The translations under genes and the position numbers were made by a program. This document shows positions 1 to 8,387 of a stretch of DNA of 64,000 nucleotides, piece after piece. Positions within the stretch are counted from its first letter, which is position 1. Every line of letters begins with the position of its first letter. The notes under the pieces were generated by a model. It had not been told where the DNA came from. It saw nothing but the letters and a program-made list of their open reading frames with translations, and did not search any database. Source of the DNA: Streptomyces geranii (GTDB taxonomy: Bacteria; Actinomycetota; Actinomycetes; Streptomycetales; Streptomycetaceae); NCBI RefSeq assembly GCF_002954775.1, contig NZ_PJME01000004.1, positions 124,001-188,000 of the forward strand, read 5' to 3'.

Positions 1-62
1 CGGGGTCCGCGTGTCAGAATGGGACGACCCGTTCTCCGTACGCCCTTCATCGAGGTCCTGCC

Positions 63-725
63 GTGTCCCAGCCCGCCGGTCGCGTGCCGCAGCGAAGCAA
101 CGCACGGTCCAACCGGGCGCGCATCCTGGCCACCGCCCGCCAGGAACTGGGGCGGAACCCCGACATCACCCTGGAGGAGCTGGCCCGCGCCTCCGGTGTC
201 GTCAGGCGCACCCTCTTCGGTCACTTCCCCGGCCGGGCGGCCCTCCTGGAGGCACTGGCAGAGGAGGCCGCCGACGCTCTCCGGGACGCCGTGGCGGTCG
301 GGACGAAGGCGGCCGAACCCGCCGAACCCGCCGAACGGGCGCTCGCGCACTTCTCGTTGTCGATGTGGCCGGTCGGCGACCGCTACCGGATGCTCCTCGC
401 GCTCGCCCAGCGGGACCTGGGCAGGGCACGCGTCGCCGAACTCCTGCAGCCCGCCCGCGTCAAGATCACGGCCATCGTCGAACGCGGCCAGCGGGAAGGC
501 GTCTTCGAGGCCCATCTGGCGCCCGGGGTGCTCAGCGCCGCGCTGGAGGCGATGACGATCGCGCTGCTGGAGGAGGTCAACACCGGGGCCCTGGAGGACG
601 ACGGGACCCGGGTGGCCGTCGCGCTGCTCATCGCGGCCGGGGTGCCGGCGAAGCGGGCGCGTGAAGTGGTCGCGGACGTGGCGGCCGAGGTGGTCGACGT
701 GGTCGAGGTCGCCGACGACGACTGA
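63..725 (+). CDS. TetR family transcriptional regulator
   Basis: A 220-residue protein with an N-terminal TetR-type helix-turn-helix at about residues 15-62: NRARILATA, then ITLEELARASGVVRRTLFGHF, the usual TetR DNA-recognition pattern. The rest is the helical ligand-binding and dimerisation part, which has no family signature that would name the ligand. The start is GTG at 63, with GAGG seven bases upstream. It converges on the MFS exporter at 949-2661. TetR proteins often control neighbouring exporters, so it may control that one; this is inference, because the exporter promoter lies 2 kb away and is not shared with this gene. Confidence 0.88.
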   Translation: MSQPAGRVPQRSNARSNRARILATARQELGRNPDITLEELARASGVVRRTLFGHFPGRAALLEALAEEAADALRDAVAVGTKAAEPAEPAERALAHFSLSMWPVGDRYRMLLALAQRDLGRARVAELLQPARVKITAIVERGQREGVFEAHLAPGVLSAALEAMTIALLEEVNTGALEDDGTRVAVALLIAAGVPAKRAREVVADVAAEVVDVVEVADDD

Positions 726-776
726 GATCGTCGCTGCCTGCCTGGCTGGCGGCAGATGGCGGCCAAGGTACGAACA

Positions 777-802
777 GACCCCGGCGCGCGGGCGCCGGGG
801 TC
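777..802 (+). terminator. Rho-independent-type hairpin after the TetR gene
   Basis: An 11-bp perfect GC stem (GACCCCGGCGC paired with GCGCCGGGGTC) with a 4-base loop, 51 bases after the TetR stop codon. There is no long T tract, as is usual for Streptomyces terminators. Confidence 0.8.
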
Positions 803-837
803 TTCGCGTCTGTGTGTGGGGGTGACGTGAGAAGGGG

Positions 838-937
838 ACGGTGCCGGGCGTCCCCTCCCGGCACCGTTCACCTGGGCCGTGCGCCGCTCAGGCACGGCCC
901 GTATCGGGGTGTGAGGCCGGGAAGGATTCCCGGCCTC
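838..937 (-). terminator. Three tandem hairpins after the MFS exporter
   Basis: Reading away from the exporter stop there are three stems. The first is 913-937 (11 bp, GAGGCCGGGAA with its complement, 3-base loop). The second is 874-900 (9 bp). The third is 838-867 (11 bp, ACGGTGCCGGG with its complement, 8-base loop). With the hairpin at 777-802 they form a four-hairpin barrier between convergent genes. Confidence 0.75.
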
Positions 938-948
938 GGGGGTGTGGC

Positions 949-2661
949 TCAGGCGGAGTGCACGGTCGTGGTGTCCGTCGCCGACTCAGCTGTCTCAGTC
1001 GTCTCAGCAGACTCGATCGTGTCAGCCGACTCAGCCGTCTCGGTCGACTGAGCCGTCTCTGTGGTCTCGGCCGACTTGGTCGTCTCAGCCGTCTTCTGCG
1101 GAGCGCCCTTCGTGCTGCGTCCCCGGCCCGGCAGGACCGCGATGACGATCAGGGTTCCGGCGGCCATGATGATCGCGCCGATCAGGCTGGTGTGGGCGAT
1201 GGCATGGGCGAAGGACTCGTGGACCGCGCCGAGGAGGCTCTGGGCCTGCTGGGCGCCGCCCTGGGGGTTCTTCGCGACCTGCTCGGCGACCGCGACGCCG
1301 CCGCCCACCGAGTCCTTGGCGGTGTCCAGCGCGTCGGCCGGGAGCTGCCCGCCGACCAGGCCGACAAGCTTGTCCTTGTACGAGGTGGCCAGGAGCGAGC
1401 CGAGGATCGCGATGCCCAGCGAGGCACCGAGTTCGAGCGCGGTGTCGTTGGCGCCGCCGCCCACGCCCAGCTCCGACTCGGGGAACGACCCCATGATGGT
1501 GTCCGTCGCCGGGGCCAGGCTCAGGCCGATCGCGAAGCCGAGCATCAGCAGCGGCGCCAGGAAGTCGCCGTACGTCGAGCCGGACTCGATCAGCGTGAGC
1601 AGGAACACGCCCGCCGTACCGATCACCATGCCCGTGCCGACCACCGCCTTCACGCCCAGCTTCGGGGCGAGCCGCCCGGTCACCGCGGCGCCGACGAAGA
1701 CGGCACCGGCCAGCGGCAGCAGCCGTACACCGGTCTCCAGGGCGTTGTAGTCGAGGACGAACTGCAGGAACTGCGTGGAGTAGTAGATCGAGCCGAAGGT
1801 GCCGAAGAAGAAGAACAGCACCGCGAGCATCGAGCCGCTGAAGGGGCGCTCCGCGAACTTGCGCACGTTCAGCATGGGGTGCGGGTGCCGCAGCTCCCAG
1901 GCGACGAAGGCCAGCAGACCGACACCGGCGACCACGGCCGCGCCGATCGGGCCGGCTCCCCAGCCGAAGTGCGGGCCCTCGATGGTCGCGTACACCAGGG
2001 AACCGACGGAGACGATCGACAGCAGACCGCCGACGTAGTCGATGCGGCCCATCGCCGCGGCCTTCGACGGCGGCACCAGGAGCAGCGCGCCGACGACACC
2101 GAGGACGGCGATCGGCACGTTCATCAGGAAGGTGGAGCCCCAGGCGTGGCTCTCCAGCAGCCAGCCCGCGGCCAGCGGCCCGACGGCGATGGCGAGGCCG
2201 GAGGTGGCTGACCAGGCCGTGATCGCCTTGGCGCGCTCGGCGCGCGGGAAGATCGCCACCAGCAGGGACAGCGTGGCCGGCATGACGACGGCGGCGCCGA
2301 CGCCCATGACCGCGCGTGCCGTGACGACCAGCGAGGTCTCGTCGACCAGCCCGCCCATCACCGCCCCGCCCGCGAAGATCAGCAGCCCGAGGACCAGCGC
2401 GCCCCGGCGGCTGTACTTGTCGCCGATCGAGCCCAGGACGAGCATCAGCGCGGCGTACGGGACGGTGTAGCCGTCGATGACCCACTGCAGGTCGCTGCTG
2501 GACAGGCCCAGGTCCCGGGTCATGTCCGGCGCCGCCACGATCAGCGACGTGTTCGCCATCACGACGATCAGCAGGCTCAGACAGAGCACCAGCAGGGCCC
2601 ACCAGCGCCGGGGATAGGGCTCCGTCATCTTCTCGGCGGGTGTGTTCACAACGAGCGGCAT
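949..2661 (-). CDS. MFS drug-exporter-type transporter (DHA2-like)
   Basis: A 570-residue major facilitator protein of the 14-TM DHA2 (EmrB/QacA-like) type, expected to be a proton-coupled exporter in the membrane. It begins RRWWALLVLCLSLLIVV and carries the loop motif GSIGDKYSRRG after TM2 and the motif-C-like GVGAAVVMPATLSL. The start at 2661 is chosen because GGAG lies six bases upstream; ATG at 2673 has no ribosome site. The last ~45 residues are an unusual low-complexity tail of Thr, Glu, Ser and Ala (repeats of TETAES/SAETTE), encoded by short tandem DNA repeats. The substrate cannot be told from sequence. Confidence 0.9.
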   Translation of the reverse strand: MPLVVNTPAEKMTEPYPRRWWALLVLCLSLLIVVMANTSLIVAAPDMTRDLGLSSSDLQWVIDGYTVPYAALMLVLGSIGDKYSRRGALVLGLLIFAGGAVMGGLVDETSLVVTARAVMGVGAAVVMPATLSLLVAIFPRAERAKAITAWSATSGLAIAVGPLAAGWLLESHAWGSTFLMNVPIAVLGVVGALLLVPPSKAAAMGRIDYVGGLLSIVSVGSLVYATIEGPHFGWGAGPIGAAVVAGVGLLAFVAWELRHPHPMLNVRKFAERPFSGSMLAVLFFFFGTFGSIYYSTQFLQFVLDYNALETGVRLLPLAGAVFVGAAVTGRLAPKLGVKAVVGTGMVIGTAGVFLLTLIESGSTYGDFLAPLLMLGFAIGLSLAPATDTIMGSFPESELGVGGGANDTALELGASLGIAILGSLLATSYKDKLVGLVGGQLPADALDTAKDSVGGGVAVAEQVAKNPQGGAQQAQSLLGAVHESFAHAIAHTSLIGAIIMAAGTLIVIAVLPGRGRSTKGAPQKTAETTKSAETTETAQSTETAESADTIESAETTETAESATDTTTVHSA

Positions 2662-2719
2662 CGAAAACTCCATGGTGGGGGCGCGAAGCGGCGGCTTCGG
2701 CGGCGCCGCGAGCACTTAA

Positions 2720-2761
2720 TTGCTCAATGATGTGTAGATTAGTTTGTTGCTCGCTGATGTG
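2720..2761. repeat. 15-bp direct repeat overlapping the MFS promoter
   Basis: TTGCTCAATGATGTG at 2720-2734 and TTGCTCGCTGATGTG at 2747-2761 match at 13 of 15 positions and are 27 bp apart. They sit in an AT-rich stretch that is unusual for this DNA and flank the putative -10 box of the exporter. A repressor could bind here; which one is unknown. Confidence 0.5.
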
Positions 2762-2764
2762 CAA
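2737..2764 (-). promoter_or_regulatory. Putative sigma-70-type promoter of the MFS exporter
   Basis: On the minus strand a -35 box TTGCAC (2759-2764) is followed after exactly 17 bases by TAATCT (2737-2742), giving a leader of about 70 bases to the ATG at 2661. The housekeeping-like boxes and optimal spacing support it. Confidence 0.5.
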
Positions 2765-2855
2765 ATAGCGCCCGGAGAGGATCCGCCCATGTACCAGCAC
2801 CTGTCCCGCCATGAGCCGACGGCGAGGGGGAGGCGCCGCATCGCCCTCTGTATGG

Positions 2856-3098
2856 TCATCCCCCCCGCCGGGACTGGCGAAGATCGCCGCGGTGCCGTTC
2901 ATGCGCCGGGCGACGGCACACCTCGGCATGTCCCCGGGCTCCTGTCGGATCATCGGCGTGCTGGAGGCGGTCGGCGGCGCCGGACTGCTGCTCGGACCGG
3001 CCTTCGCCCCGGTCGGGGTGGCCGCCGCGACCGGGACGGCCCTGCTGATGTACGGCGCGGCTGCGGCCCTCGCCGTGTTCACGGCAGCCGCCGCCTGA
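2856..3098 (+). pseudogene. DoxX-like membrane protein remnant
   Basis: The translated stretch GLAKIAAVPFMRRATAHLG followed by RIIGVLEAVGGAGLLLG matches the core of small DoxX-type four-helix membrane proteins. The reading frame has no credible start: the first helix before GLAKI is missing, and the frame upstream is Arg/Gly/Pro junk. After the GVAAATGTALLMYGAAAA helix the usual AHLR loop is absent and the frame runs directly into a short AVFTAAAA end. It therefore looks like a gene that lost its first helix and an internal segment. DoxX genes are common neighbours of redox operons. An unusually short functional homologue cannot be excluded. Confidence 0.55.
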
Positions 3099-3142
3099 CG
3101 GCCCGAGGCGTACGGGTCCCGCGTCGGCCCGGTGGCCGTGCG

Positions 3143-3169
3143 TGTCACATCCGCGCCCCACGTCCGGTC
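3143..3169 (+). promoter_or_regulatory. ECF41-type promoter (site 1) for the P-type ATPase
   Basis: TGTCACA at 3143-3149, 16 bases, GGTC at 3166-3169, followed by ATAC. It lies 46 bases before the ATPase ATG. One of 14 such sites in the window. Confidence 0.8.
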
Positions 3170-3215
3170 ATACGGCTGGAAGCAGTGCACGACCCGGCCG
3201 ACCCGAGGAACGCAC

Positions 3216-6014
3216 ATGACGACGCTGGACGGGCGACCCGCGAGCGGGACCGTACGCGCGGACACCGACGCCGCCCCACAGGTCCCCGCCGGAGCGCCGG
3301 ACGCCCACCGGGAGACCGCCGCCCAGGTGGCCGATCGGCTCGGCGTCGTGCCAGGGGTAGGCCTGAGTACGGGTCAGGTCGGCGAGCGCACGGCGGCGGT
3401 CGGTACCAACCAGCTGTCCGAACCGGTCCGCCGCCCCGAGTGGCTGAAGTTCCTCGACCAGTTCCGCAACTGGCTCATCGTCGTCCTGCTGATCGCCGCC
3501 GTGGTCGCCGGAGCGGTCGGCGACCTCAGGGACGCGGTCGTGATCACCGTCGTCCTGCAGATCAACGCCGTGCTCGGCTACTGGCAGGAGCGCCGCGCCG
3601 AACGCAGCCTGGAGGCGCTGCGCCGGATGCTCGTGCCCACGGCCAGGGTCCGCCGCGACGGCACCGAACAGGTCGTGGAGGCCCGGCTCCTCGTACCCGG
3701 CGACGTGGTCCTGCTGGAGGCCGGCGACCGTGTCCCGGCCGACGGCCGGCTGACCGTCGCGGAATCGGTCGAGGCCGACGAGGCCGCCCTGACCGGCGAG
3801 TCCCAGCCGGTCGCCAAGAGCGTCAAGGCAGTCGAACCTACCTCGACCGCCCCGGTACCCCTCGCCGAGCGCACCAGCATGCTGTTCATGAACACCGCCC
3901 TGACCCGGGGCCGCGCCGAGCTGATCGTCACCGCCACCGGTATGCGCACCGAAGTCGGCGCCATAGCCGAGGCGTTGCGCACCGGGACGGAACCCCCGAG
4001 CCCGCTCCAGGTCCAACTCGACAGCCTGGGCAGCCGGTTGGCGCTGCTGAGCGGCGTCGCGGTCGTCGCCTACGCCCTGAGCGCCTGGATACGCGGCGAG
4101 CCCCTCTCCGACATCGCGTTGCAGGCGGTCGCCCTGGCCGTCGCCGCGATCCCCGAGGGCCTGCCCGCCGTACTGGCCCTCACCCTCGCCCTCGGTGTGC
4201 ACCGCATGGCCCAGCGCGGCGCCATCGTCAAACGGCTCGCGTCGGTGGAGTCGCTGGGCGCCGCCACCGTCGTATGCAGCGACAAGACCGGCACCCTCAC
4301 CCTCAACGAGATGACCGCCCGCACCCTGTGGACCGCCGGGAGGCTCTACGACGTCACGGGCGAGGGCTACGGGACGACAGGCGCCGTCCGCCGCCACGGA
4401 GCCCCCGACACCCCGCCCGCCGCCGACACGACTCCCGCCGACGACCTGCGTGCCGCCGTGCTGCCCTTCGCCCTCTGCAACGACGCACACCTGAACGGCG
4501 GTTACTACATCGGTGACCCGACCGAGGCCGCCCTGGTCGTCCTCGCGGCCAAGGCCGGCGTGGACGCCGACTGGACACGCGGCGAGCTGCCGCGCGTGGG
4601 CGAGCTGCCCTTCGACGGCGCCACCAAGTACATGGCCACCTTCCACACCGGGCCGGACGGACGTACGCGGGTCCAGGTGAAGGGCGCGGTCGACGTCCTT
4701 CTGGGCCTGTGCACCGACGTCCTCACCCAGGGCGGAACGCACGCCCTCGACGCGGCACACCGGGCCGAGATACTCGCCGTGACGGCCCGCTTCGGCGGCG
4801 CCGGGCTGCGGGTGCTGGGCGCGGCCACCGCCGAACTGAACGGCATGCCGGGCGAGTTCACCCCGGCCGCGCTGCCCGGGCTGACCCTGGTGTCGGTCGC
4901 CGGGATCGCCGACCCGCCCCGGCCACAGGCCCGGGACGCCATCGCGCTGTGCCGTACGGCGGGCGTGGCCGTGAAGATGATCACCGGGGACCACGCCGAC
5001 ACCGCCGCCGCCATCGCCCGCGAGCTGGACATCACCGGTGACGTCATGACCGGCGCCGAGCTGGAGCGGCTGACGGAGGCACAGCTCGCCGAACGCGTCG
5101 ACGGCACAGGGGTGTTCGCCCGGGTCGCCCCGGAGCACAAGGTCCTGATCGTCCGCGCGCTGACGGACCGGGGGCACATCGTCGCCATGACCGGGGACGG
5201 GGTCAACGACGCCGCCGCGCTCAAGGCCGCCCACATCGGCGTGGCCATGGGCGTCACCGGCACGGATGTCGCCAAGGAGGCCGCCGACATGGTCCTCACC
5301 GACGACGACTTCGCCACGATCGTGCGCGCCGTCCGCGAGGGACGGGCCATCTACGCCAACATCGTCAAGTTCGTCCGCTTCCAGCTCGCCACCAACATCG
5401 GCGCCATCCTGACCCTCCTCAGCGCCTCCCTCGCCGGACTGCCCACCCCGCTCACAGCGGCCCAACTCCTGTGGATCAACATCATCATGGACGGCCCGCC
5501 CGCCATGGCCCTCGCCGTCGACCCGGCCCGCGACGACGTGATGCGCCGTCCACCCCGCGACCCGCGCGAGCGCATCCTGGACGCCCGCAGACTCCTCGCC
5601 ATCGGCTGGGCCGGCGCCGTCATGGCCGCCGGGACGGTGACACTCTTCGCCGTCGCCCGCTCGTACGTCGCCGCCGACACCGCCCTGACCATGGCGTTCA
5701 CCACCTTCGTCCTGTTCCAGCTGTGCAACGCCCTCGGCGCCCGCACGGACGACGGCCCGGTCCTGGGCCGCTTCCAGCTCCACAACCGCGCGCTGTGGCT
5801 GTGTCTGGCCGGAGTTCTCGTCGTGCAGGTCGCCGTCGTCCAACTACCTTGGGCCGCAACGGTGTTCGGCACCGTGCCGCTGACCGTGGGCCAGTGGGCC
5901 CTGTGCCTGGGCACCGCCTCCACCGTGCTGCTCGCCGAGTACGCCCTGCGCGCCGTACGGCCGGCGCCCGCAACCACCGTTGTCACACCGTGGCGCGCTG
6001 ACCTGTCAAGGTGA
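3216..6014 (+). CDS. P-type cation-transporting ATPase (Ca2+-type, P2-like)
   Basis: A 932-residue P-type ATPase that would pump a cation across the cell membrane using ATP. All core motifs are present: an N-terminal cation-ATPase domain (about 31-85), TGES in the actuator domain (193-196), PEGLP in the transport helix (313-317), the phosphorylated aspartate in DKTGT (356-360), KGA in the nucleotide domain, MITGDHADTA, and GDGVND (660-665). The C terminus has the extra helix block typical of Ca2+/Mn2+ or Na+ pumps (INIIMDGPPAMALAVDP). PEGLP rather than CPC argues against a heavy-metal pump. The start at 3216 is chosen for GAGGA upstream and for its place downstream of promoter site 1. It is probably co-transcribed with the NADH dehydrogenase behind it. 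Confidence 0.93.
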   Translation: MTTLDGRPASGTVRADTDAAPQVPAGAPDAHRETAAQVADRLGVVPGVGLSTGQVGERTAAVGTNQLSEPVRRPEWLKFLDQFRNWLIVVLLIAAVVAGAVGDLRDAVVITVVLQINAVLGYWQERRAERSLEALRRMLVPTARVRRDGTEQVVEARLLVPGDVVLLEAGDRVPADGRLTVAESVEADEAALTGESQPVAKSVKAVEPTSTAPVPLAERTSMLFMNTALTRGRAELIVTATGMRTEVGAIAEALRTGTEPPSPLQVQLDSLGSRLALLSGVAVVAYALSAWIRGEPLSDIALQAVALAVAAIPEGLPAVLALTLALGVHRMAQRGAIVKRLASVESLGAATVVCSDKTGTLTLNEMTARTLWTAGRLYDVTGEGYGTTGAVRRHGAPDTPPAADTTPADDLRAAVLPFALCNDAHLNGGYYIGDPTEAALVVLAAKAGVDADWTRGELPRVGELPFDGATKYMATFHTGPDGRTRVQVKGAVDVLLGLCTDVLTQGGTHALDAAHRAEILAVTARFGGAGLRVLGAATAELNGMPGEFTPAALPGLTLVSVAGIADPPRPQARDAIALCRTAGVAVKMITGDHADTAAAIARELDITGDVMTGAELERLTEAQLAERVDGTGVFARVAPEHKVLIVRALTDRGHIVAMTGDGVNDAAALKAAHIGVAMGVTGTDVAKEAADMVLTDDDFATIVRAVREGRAIYANIVKFVRFQLATNIGAILTLLSASLAGLPTPLTAAQLLWINIIMDGPPAMALAVDPARDDVMRRPPRDPRERILDARRLLAIGWAGAVMAAGTVTLFAVARSYVAADTALTMAFTTFVLFQLCNALGARTDDGPVLGRFQLHNRALWLCLAGVLVVQVAVVQLPWAATVFGTVPLTVGQWALCLGTASTVLLAEYALRAVRPAPATTVVTPWRADLSR
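5981..6007 (+). promoter_or_regulatory. ECF41-type promoter (site 2) inside the ATPase 3' end
   Basis: TGTCACA at 5981-5987, 16 bases, TGTC at 6004-6007. The site lies within the last codons of the ATPase gene and 34 bases before the NADH dehydrogenase ATG, so it would give that gene its own start site. Confidence 0.7.
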
Positions 6015-6041
6015 CCGACGGACGAGAGAGCAGAGGGAACC

Positions 6042-7394
6042 ATGCGTGAGATCCTGATCGTCGGCGGTGGCTACGCGGGCTTCTACACCGCGTGGGGCCT
6101 GGAGAAGTCGCTGCGGGCGGGCGAGGCGAGGGTCACGGTCGTCGACCCGCGCCCCTACATGACGTACCAGCCCTTCCTGCCGGAGGTGACCGCCGGTTCG
6201 GTCGAGGCCCGCCACGCCGCCGTCGCCCTGCGGCGTCATCTGCGCCGGACCCGGCTGATCGCGGGCAGCGTGACGAACGTCCGGCACAGCGACCGCACGG
6301 TCACCGTCCGCCCGGCGGACGGCGCCGACTACGAACTGGCCTACGACATCCTGGTCGTCACCGCGGGCGCGGTGACGCGGACCTTCCCCATCCCCGGACT
6401 GGCGCGGACGGCCATCGGCCTCAAGCACGTCGAGGAGGCCGTCGCCATCCGGGACCGGCTGCTGACCGCGTTCGACCAGGCGGCGAACCTGCCGCCGGGC
6501 CCCGAGCGCCGCAAGCTGCTCACCGTCACCTTCGTCGGCGGCGGGTTCTCCGGCGTCGAAGGCTTCGGCGAACTGCTGTCCCTGGCGACCGCGCTGCTCA
6601 AGTACTACCCCGAACTCGGCCCGGACGACCTGTCCTTCCACCTGGTCGAGGCCCGCGACCGCATCCTGCCCGAGGTGAGCGACCGGCCGGGGGAGTGGGT
6701 GGTCCGCGACCTCGAACGCCGGGGCGCCCACGTGCACCTGAACACCCAGCTCACCTCCGCCGAGGACGGACACATCGTGCTCTCCACCGGAGAGGAGTTC
6801 GACTCGGAACTCGTCGTCTGGACCGCGGGCAACGCCTCGAACCCGGTCGTACGCCGCCACACGGACCTGCCCGTCGACGAGCGGGGCCTGCTCGTGGTCC
6901 GCGCCGACCTGCGCGTGGGCACCGACGACGAGCCGCTGCCGGACGTGTGGGCGGCCGGCGACGACGCGGCCGTGCCCGACCTGGCCCTGCCGATCCCGGG
7001 TGCGCGCACGGTGCCCAACGCCCAGCACGCCGTACGGCAGGGCAGGCTGCTCGCGAAGAACATCGCGGCCCAGCTGCACGGCCGCCGGGTCCGGGACTAC
7101 CGGCACGGCAGCCTCGGCGTGGTCGCGACGCTGGGACTGGGGCGCGGCATCTTCCAGTACCGGAGCATCGTCATCAAGGGGCTGCCCGCCTGGCTGATGC
7201 ACCGGGGTTATCACGTCCTGGCCGTGCCGACCTGGGAGCGCAAGATCCGGGTGCTCACGGTCTGGCTCACCGCGGCCCTGTTCGGCCGGGATCTCGTCTC
7301 CCTGGCCTCCGTTCAGCACCCACGGGACGCGTTCGTCGCCAGTGGCGAGACGCGGCCCGCCGCCCTCTCTGGAGCAGACCATGGACGCACGTGA
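6042..7394 (+). CDS. Type II NADH dehydrogenase-like FAD oxidoreductase
   Basis: A 450-residue flavoprotein of the NDH-2 / pyridine nucleotide-disulfide oxidoreductase superfamily. The FAD dinucleotide-binding motif is GGGYAGF (8-14), the NAD(P)H-binding motif is GGGFSGVEG (166-174), and the second FAD contact is the AAGDDAAVPD segment near 305. The C-terminal part, with hydrophobic and basic segments (GLPAWLMHRGYH), fits the membrane-anchoring region of NDH-2 enzymes, which pass electrons from NADH to quinone without pumping protons. The ATG has AGAGGG five bases upstream. It follows the ATPase by 27 bases and overlaps the next gene. A different quinone or dye reductase of the same fold is possible. 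Confidence 0.85.
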   Translation: MREILIVGGGYAGFYTAWGLEKSLRAGEARVTVVDPRPYMTYQPFLPEVTAGSVEARHAAVALRRHLRRTRLIAGSVTNVRHSDRTVTVRPADGADYELAYDILVVTAGAVTRTFPIPGLARTAIGLKHVEEAVAIRDRLLTAFDQAANLPPGPERRKLLTVTFVGGGFSGVEGFGELLSLATALLKYYPELGPDDLSFHLVEARDRILPEVSDRPGEWVVRDLERRGAHVHLNTQLTSAEDGHIVLSTGEEFDSELVVWTAGNASNPVVRRHTDLPVDERGLLVVRADLRVGTDDEPLPDVWAAGDDAAVPDLALPIPGARTVPNAQHAVRQGRLLAKNIAAQLHGRRVRDYRHGSLGVVATLGLGRGIFQYRSIVIKGLPAWLMHRGYHVLAVPTWERKIRVLTVWLTAALFGRDLVSLASVQHPRDAFVASGETRPAALSGADHGRT

Positions 7395-7722
7395 GGAGGC
7401 CGCACGCGGCCTGACCGACATCGAGACGTTCCTCTACCGGGAAGCCCATCTGCACGCCGCCCACCAGCGGGTGGCGGACTTCGTCGGGCGCGAGCCCGGG
7501 CTGACCCCGGAGCAGCGGACCCACATCGAGCGCTGGTACCTCGACGAACAGACCTATGTGGCCCGCATGGTGACGGACCACATCGCCGACAGCATCGGCG
7601 CGGTGCACGCCCAGCACCGCGTCCGCCTCGGCCGCTGGCTGCGCGGCACGATGATCGCGATGGCCCTGATCACCACCGTACTGGTCGGGCTGTGCGTGGT
7701 CATCGTGCGATCGGTGAGCTGA
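7381..7722 (+). CDS. Small tail-anchored membrane protein
   Basis: A 113-residue protein that begins inside the end of the NADH dehydrogenase gene (14-base overlap) with GGAG six bases before ATG 7381. Residues 1-85 are soluble and helical, rich in charged residues and His. A single membrane helix (about 91-108, MIAMALITTVLVGLCVVIV) lies at the extreme C terminus. No family is recognised. The overlap implies translational coupling to the dehydrogenase, so it may anchor or regulate it; this is inference. Confidence 0.75.
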   Translation: MDAREEAARGLTDIETFLYREAHLHAAHQRVADFVGREPGLTPEQRTHIERWYLDEQTYVARMVTDHIADSIGAVHAQHRVRLGRWLRGTMIAMALITTVLVGLCVVIVRSVS

Positions 7723-7762
7723 CCGGACGGGGACAGGGGCAGGGAACGGTGACGGGGGGCGG

Positions 7763-8197
7763 CTATGACCGTCCCGCGCGGTACAGGCCCCGGCCCGCCC
7801 GCCGCACCCGGGAGGCGCCGACCAGCCGGTCGAGGGTGCTGCGCACGGCGTTGATGGTGCCGCTGTCGGTGTCCCGGCCGAGGGCCGCCGCCACATCGCG
7901 GGCCCGCACCTCGACGTCGCCGATACCGGCGAAGTACTCCATGATCTGTTCCGTCAGCCTGCCGTACGACTTCTGCCCGTCCGTCTCCGTGTCCGTCTCC
8001 GTGGGCTCGCCGGCCGGTGTCGGCTGCTCGTGGATCAGGGGCTGGAGGGCGGTGAGGGTCCGCTGCACCGAGCCGAGATGGGCCACGACCGCGGCCAACT
8101 CCCTTTCCAGCGCCTGTTTCTGGATGCGCAGCCGGGCCAGGTCCTCCTGGAGGCTCTCAGCGGTGACCTCGATGCTGTTCGCTCTTGGGGAGGCCAT
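7763..8197 (-). CDS. Coiled-coil protein with C-terminal winged-helix-like domain
   Basis: A 144-residue protein. Residues 8-50 form a strong heptad pattern (LQEDLARLRIQKQALERELAAVVAHL), followed by an acidic, Thr-rich linker (about 57-73). The C-terminal domain at about 75-144 (YGRLTEQIMEYFAGIG, then ARDVAAALGRDTDSGTINAVRSTLDRLV, then GRGLYRAG) has the shape of a winged-helix DNA-binding domain. A plausible ribosome site (GAGG) precedes the ATG. It lies tail to tail with the small membrane protein and divergent from the first sigma gene. No ECF41-type box precedes it. The role is unknown; a DNA-binding dimer is the simplest reading. Confidence 0.75.
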   Translation of the reverse strand: MASPRANSIEVTAESLQEDLARLRIQKQALERELAAVVAHLGSVQRTLTALQPLIHEQPTPAGEPTETDTETDGQKSYGRLTEQIMEYFAGIGDVEVRARDVAAALGRDTDSGTINAVRSTLDRLVGASRVRRAGRGLYRAGRS

Positions 8198-8320
8198 GGA
8201 TGGCTACCTCGTCTTCCTCTCGGTGACTCGCTCTGACGCGTAAGGCCCCAGACGGATCCCGCAGTTTACCAACGGACGCACCCACACGGTGTGTCCGGAG
8301 AACACATGTTGTCCCGGCAG

Positions 8321-8347
8321 TGTCACAGAAACGGCCTCCGCCCGGTC
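8321..8347 (+). promoter_or_regulatory. ECF41-type promoter (site 3) for the first sigma gene
   Basis: TGTCACA at 8321-8327, 16 bases, GGTC at 8344-8347, 40 bases before the ATG at 8388. Its position in front of an ECF41-like sigma gene suggests positive autoregulation. Confidence 0.82.
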
Positions 8348-8387
8348 TAGAGGAGCAGACCACCGGAGGAACGGAGACCGCTGGACC

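Noticed and set aside
2744..3216. An additional gene on the plus strand between the exporter and the ATPase
   Set aside because: The only family-like signal is the broken DoxX core; the longer frame through this region is a shadow that continues into the ATPase gene out of frame.
3168..5843. 891-codon open frame opposite the P-type ATPase
   Set aside because: Third-position GC bias makes long antisense frames; composition is Gly/Arg/His-rich with no domain, and the sense frame is a complete ATPase.
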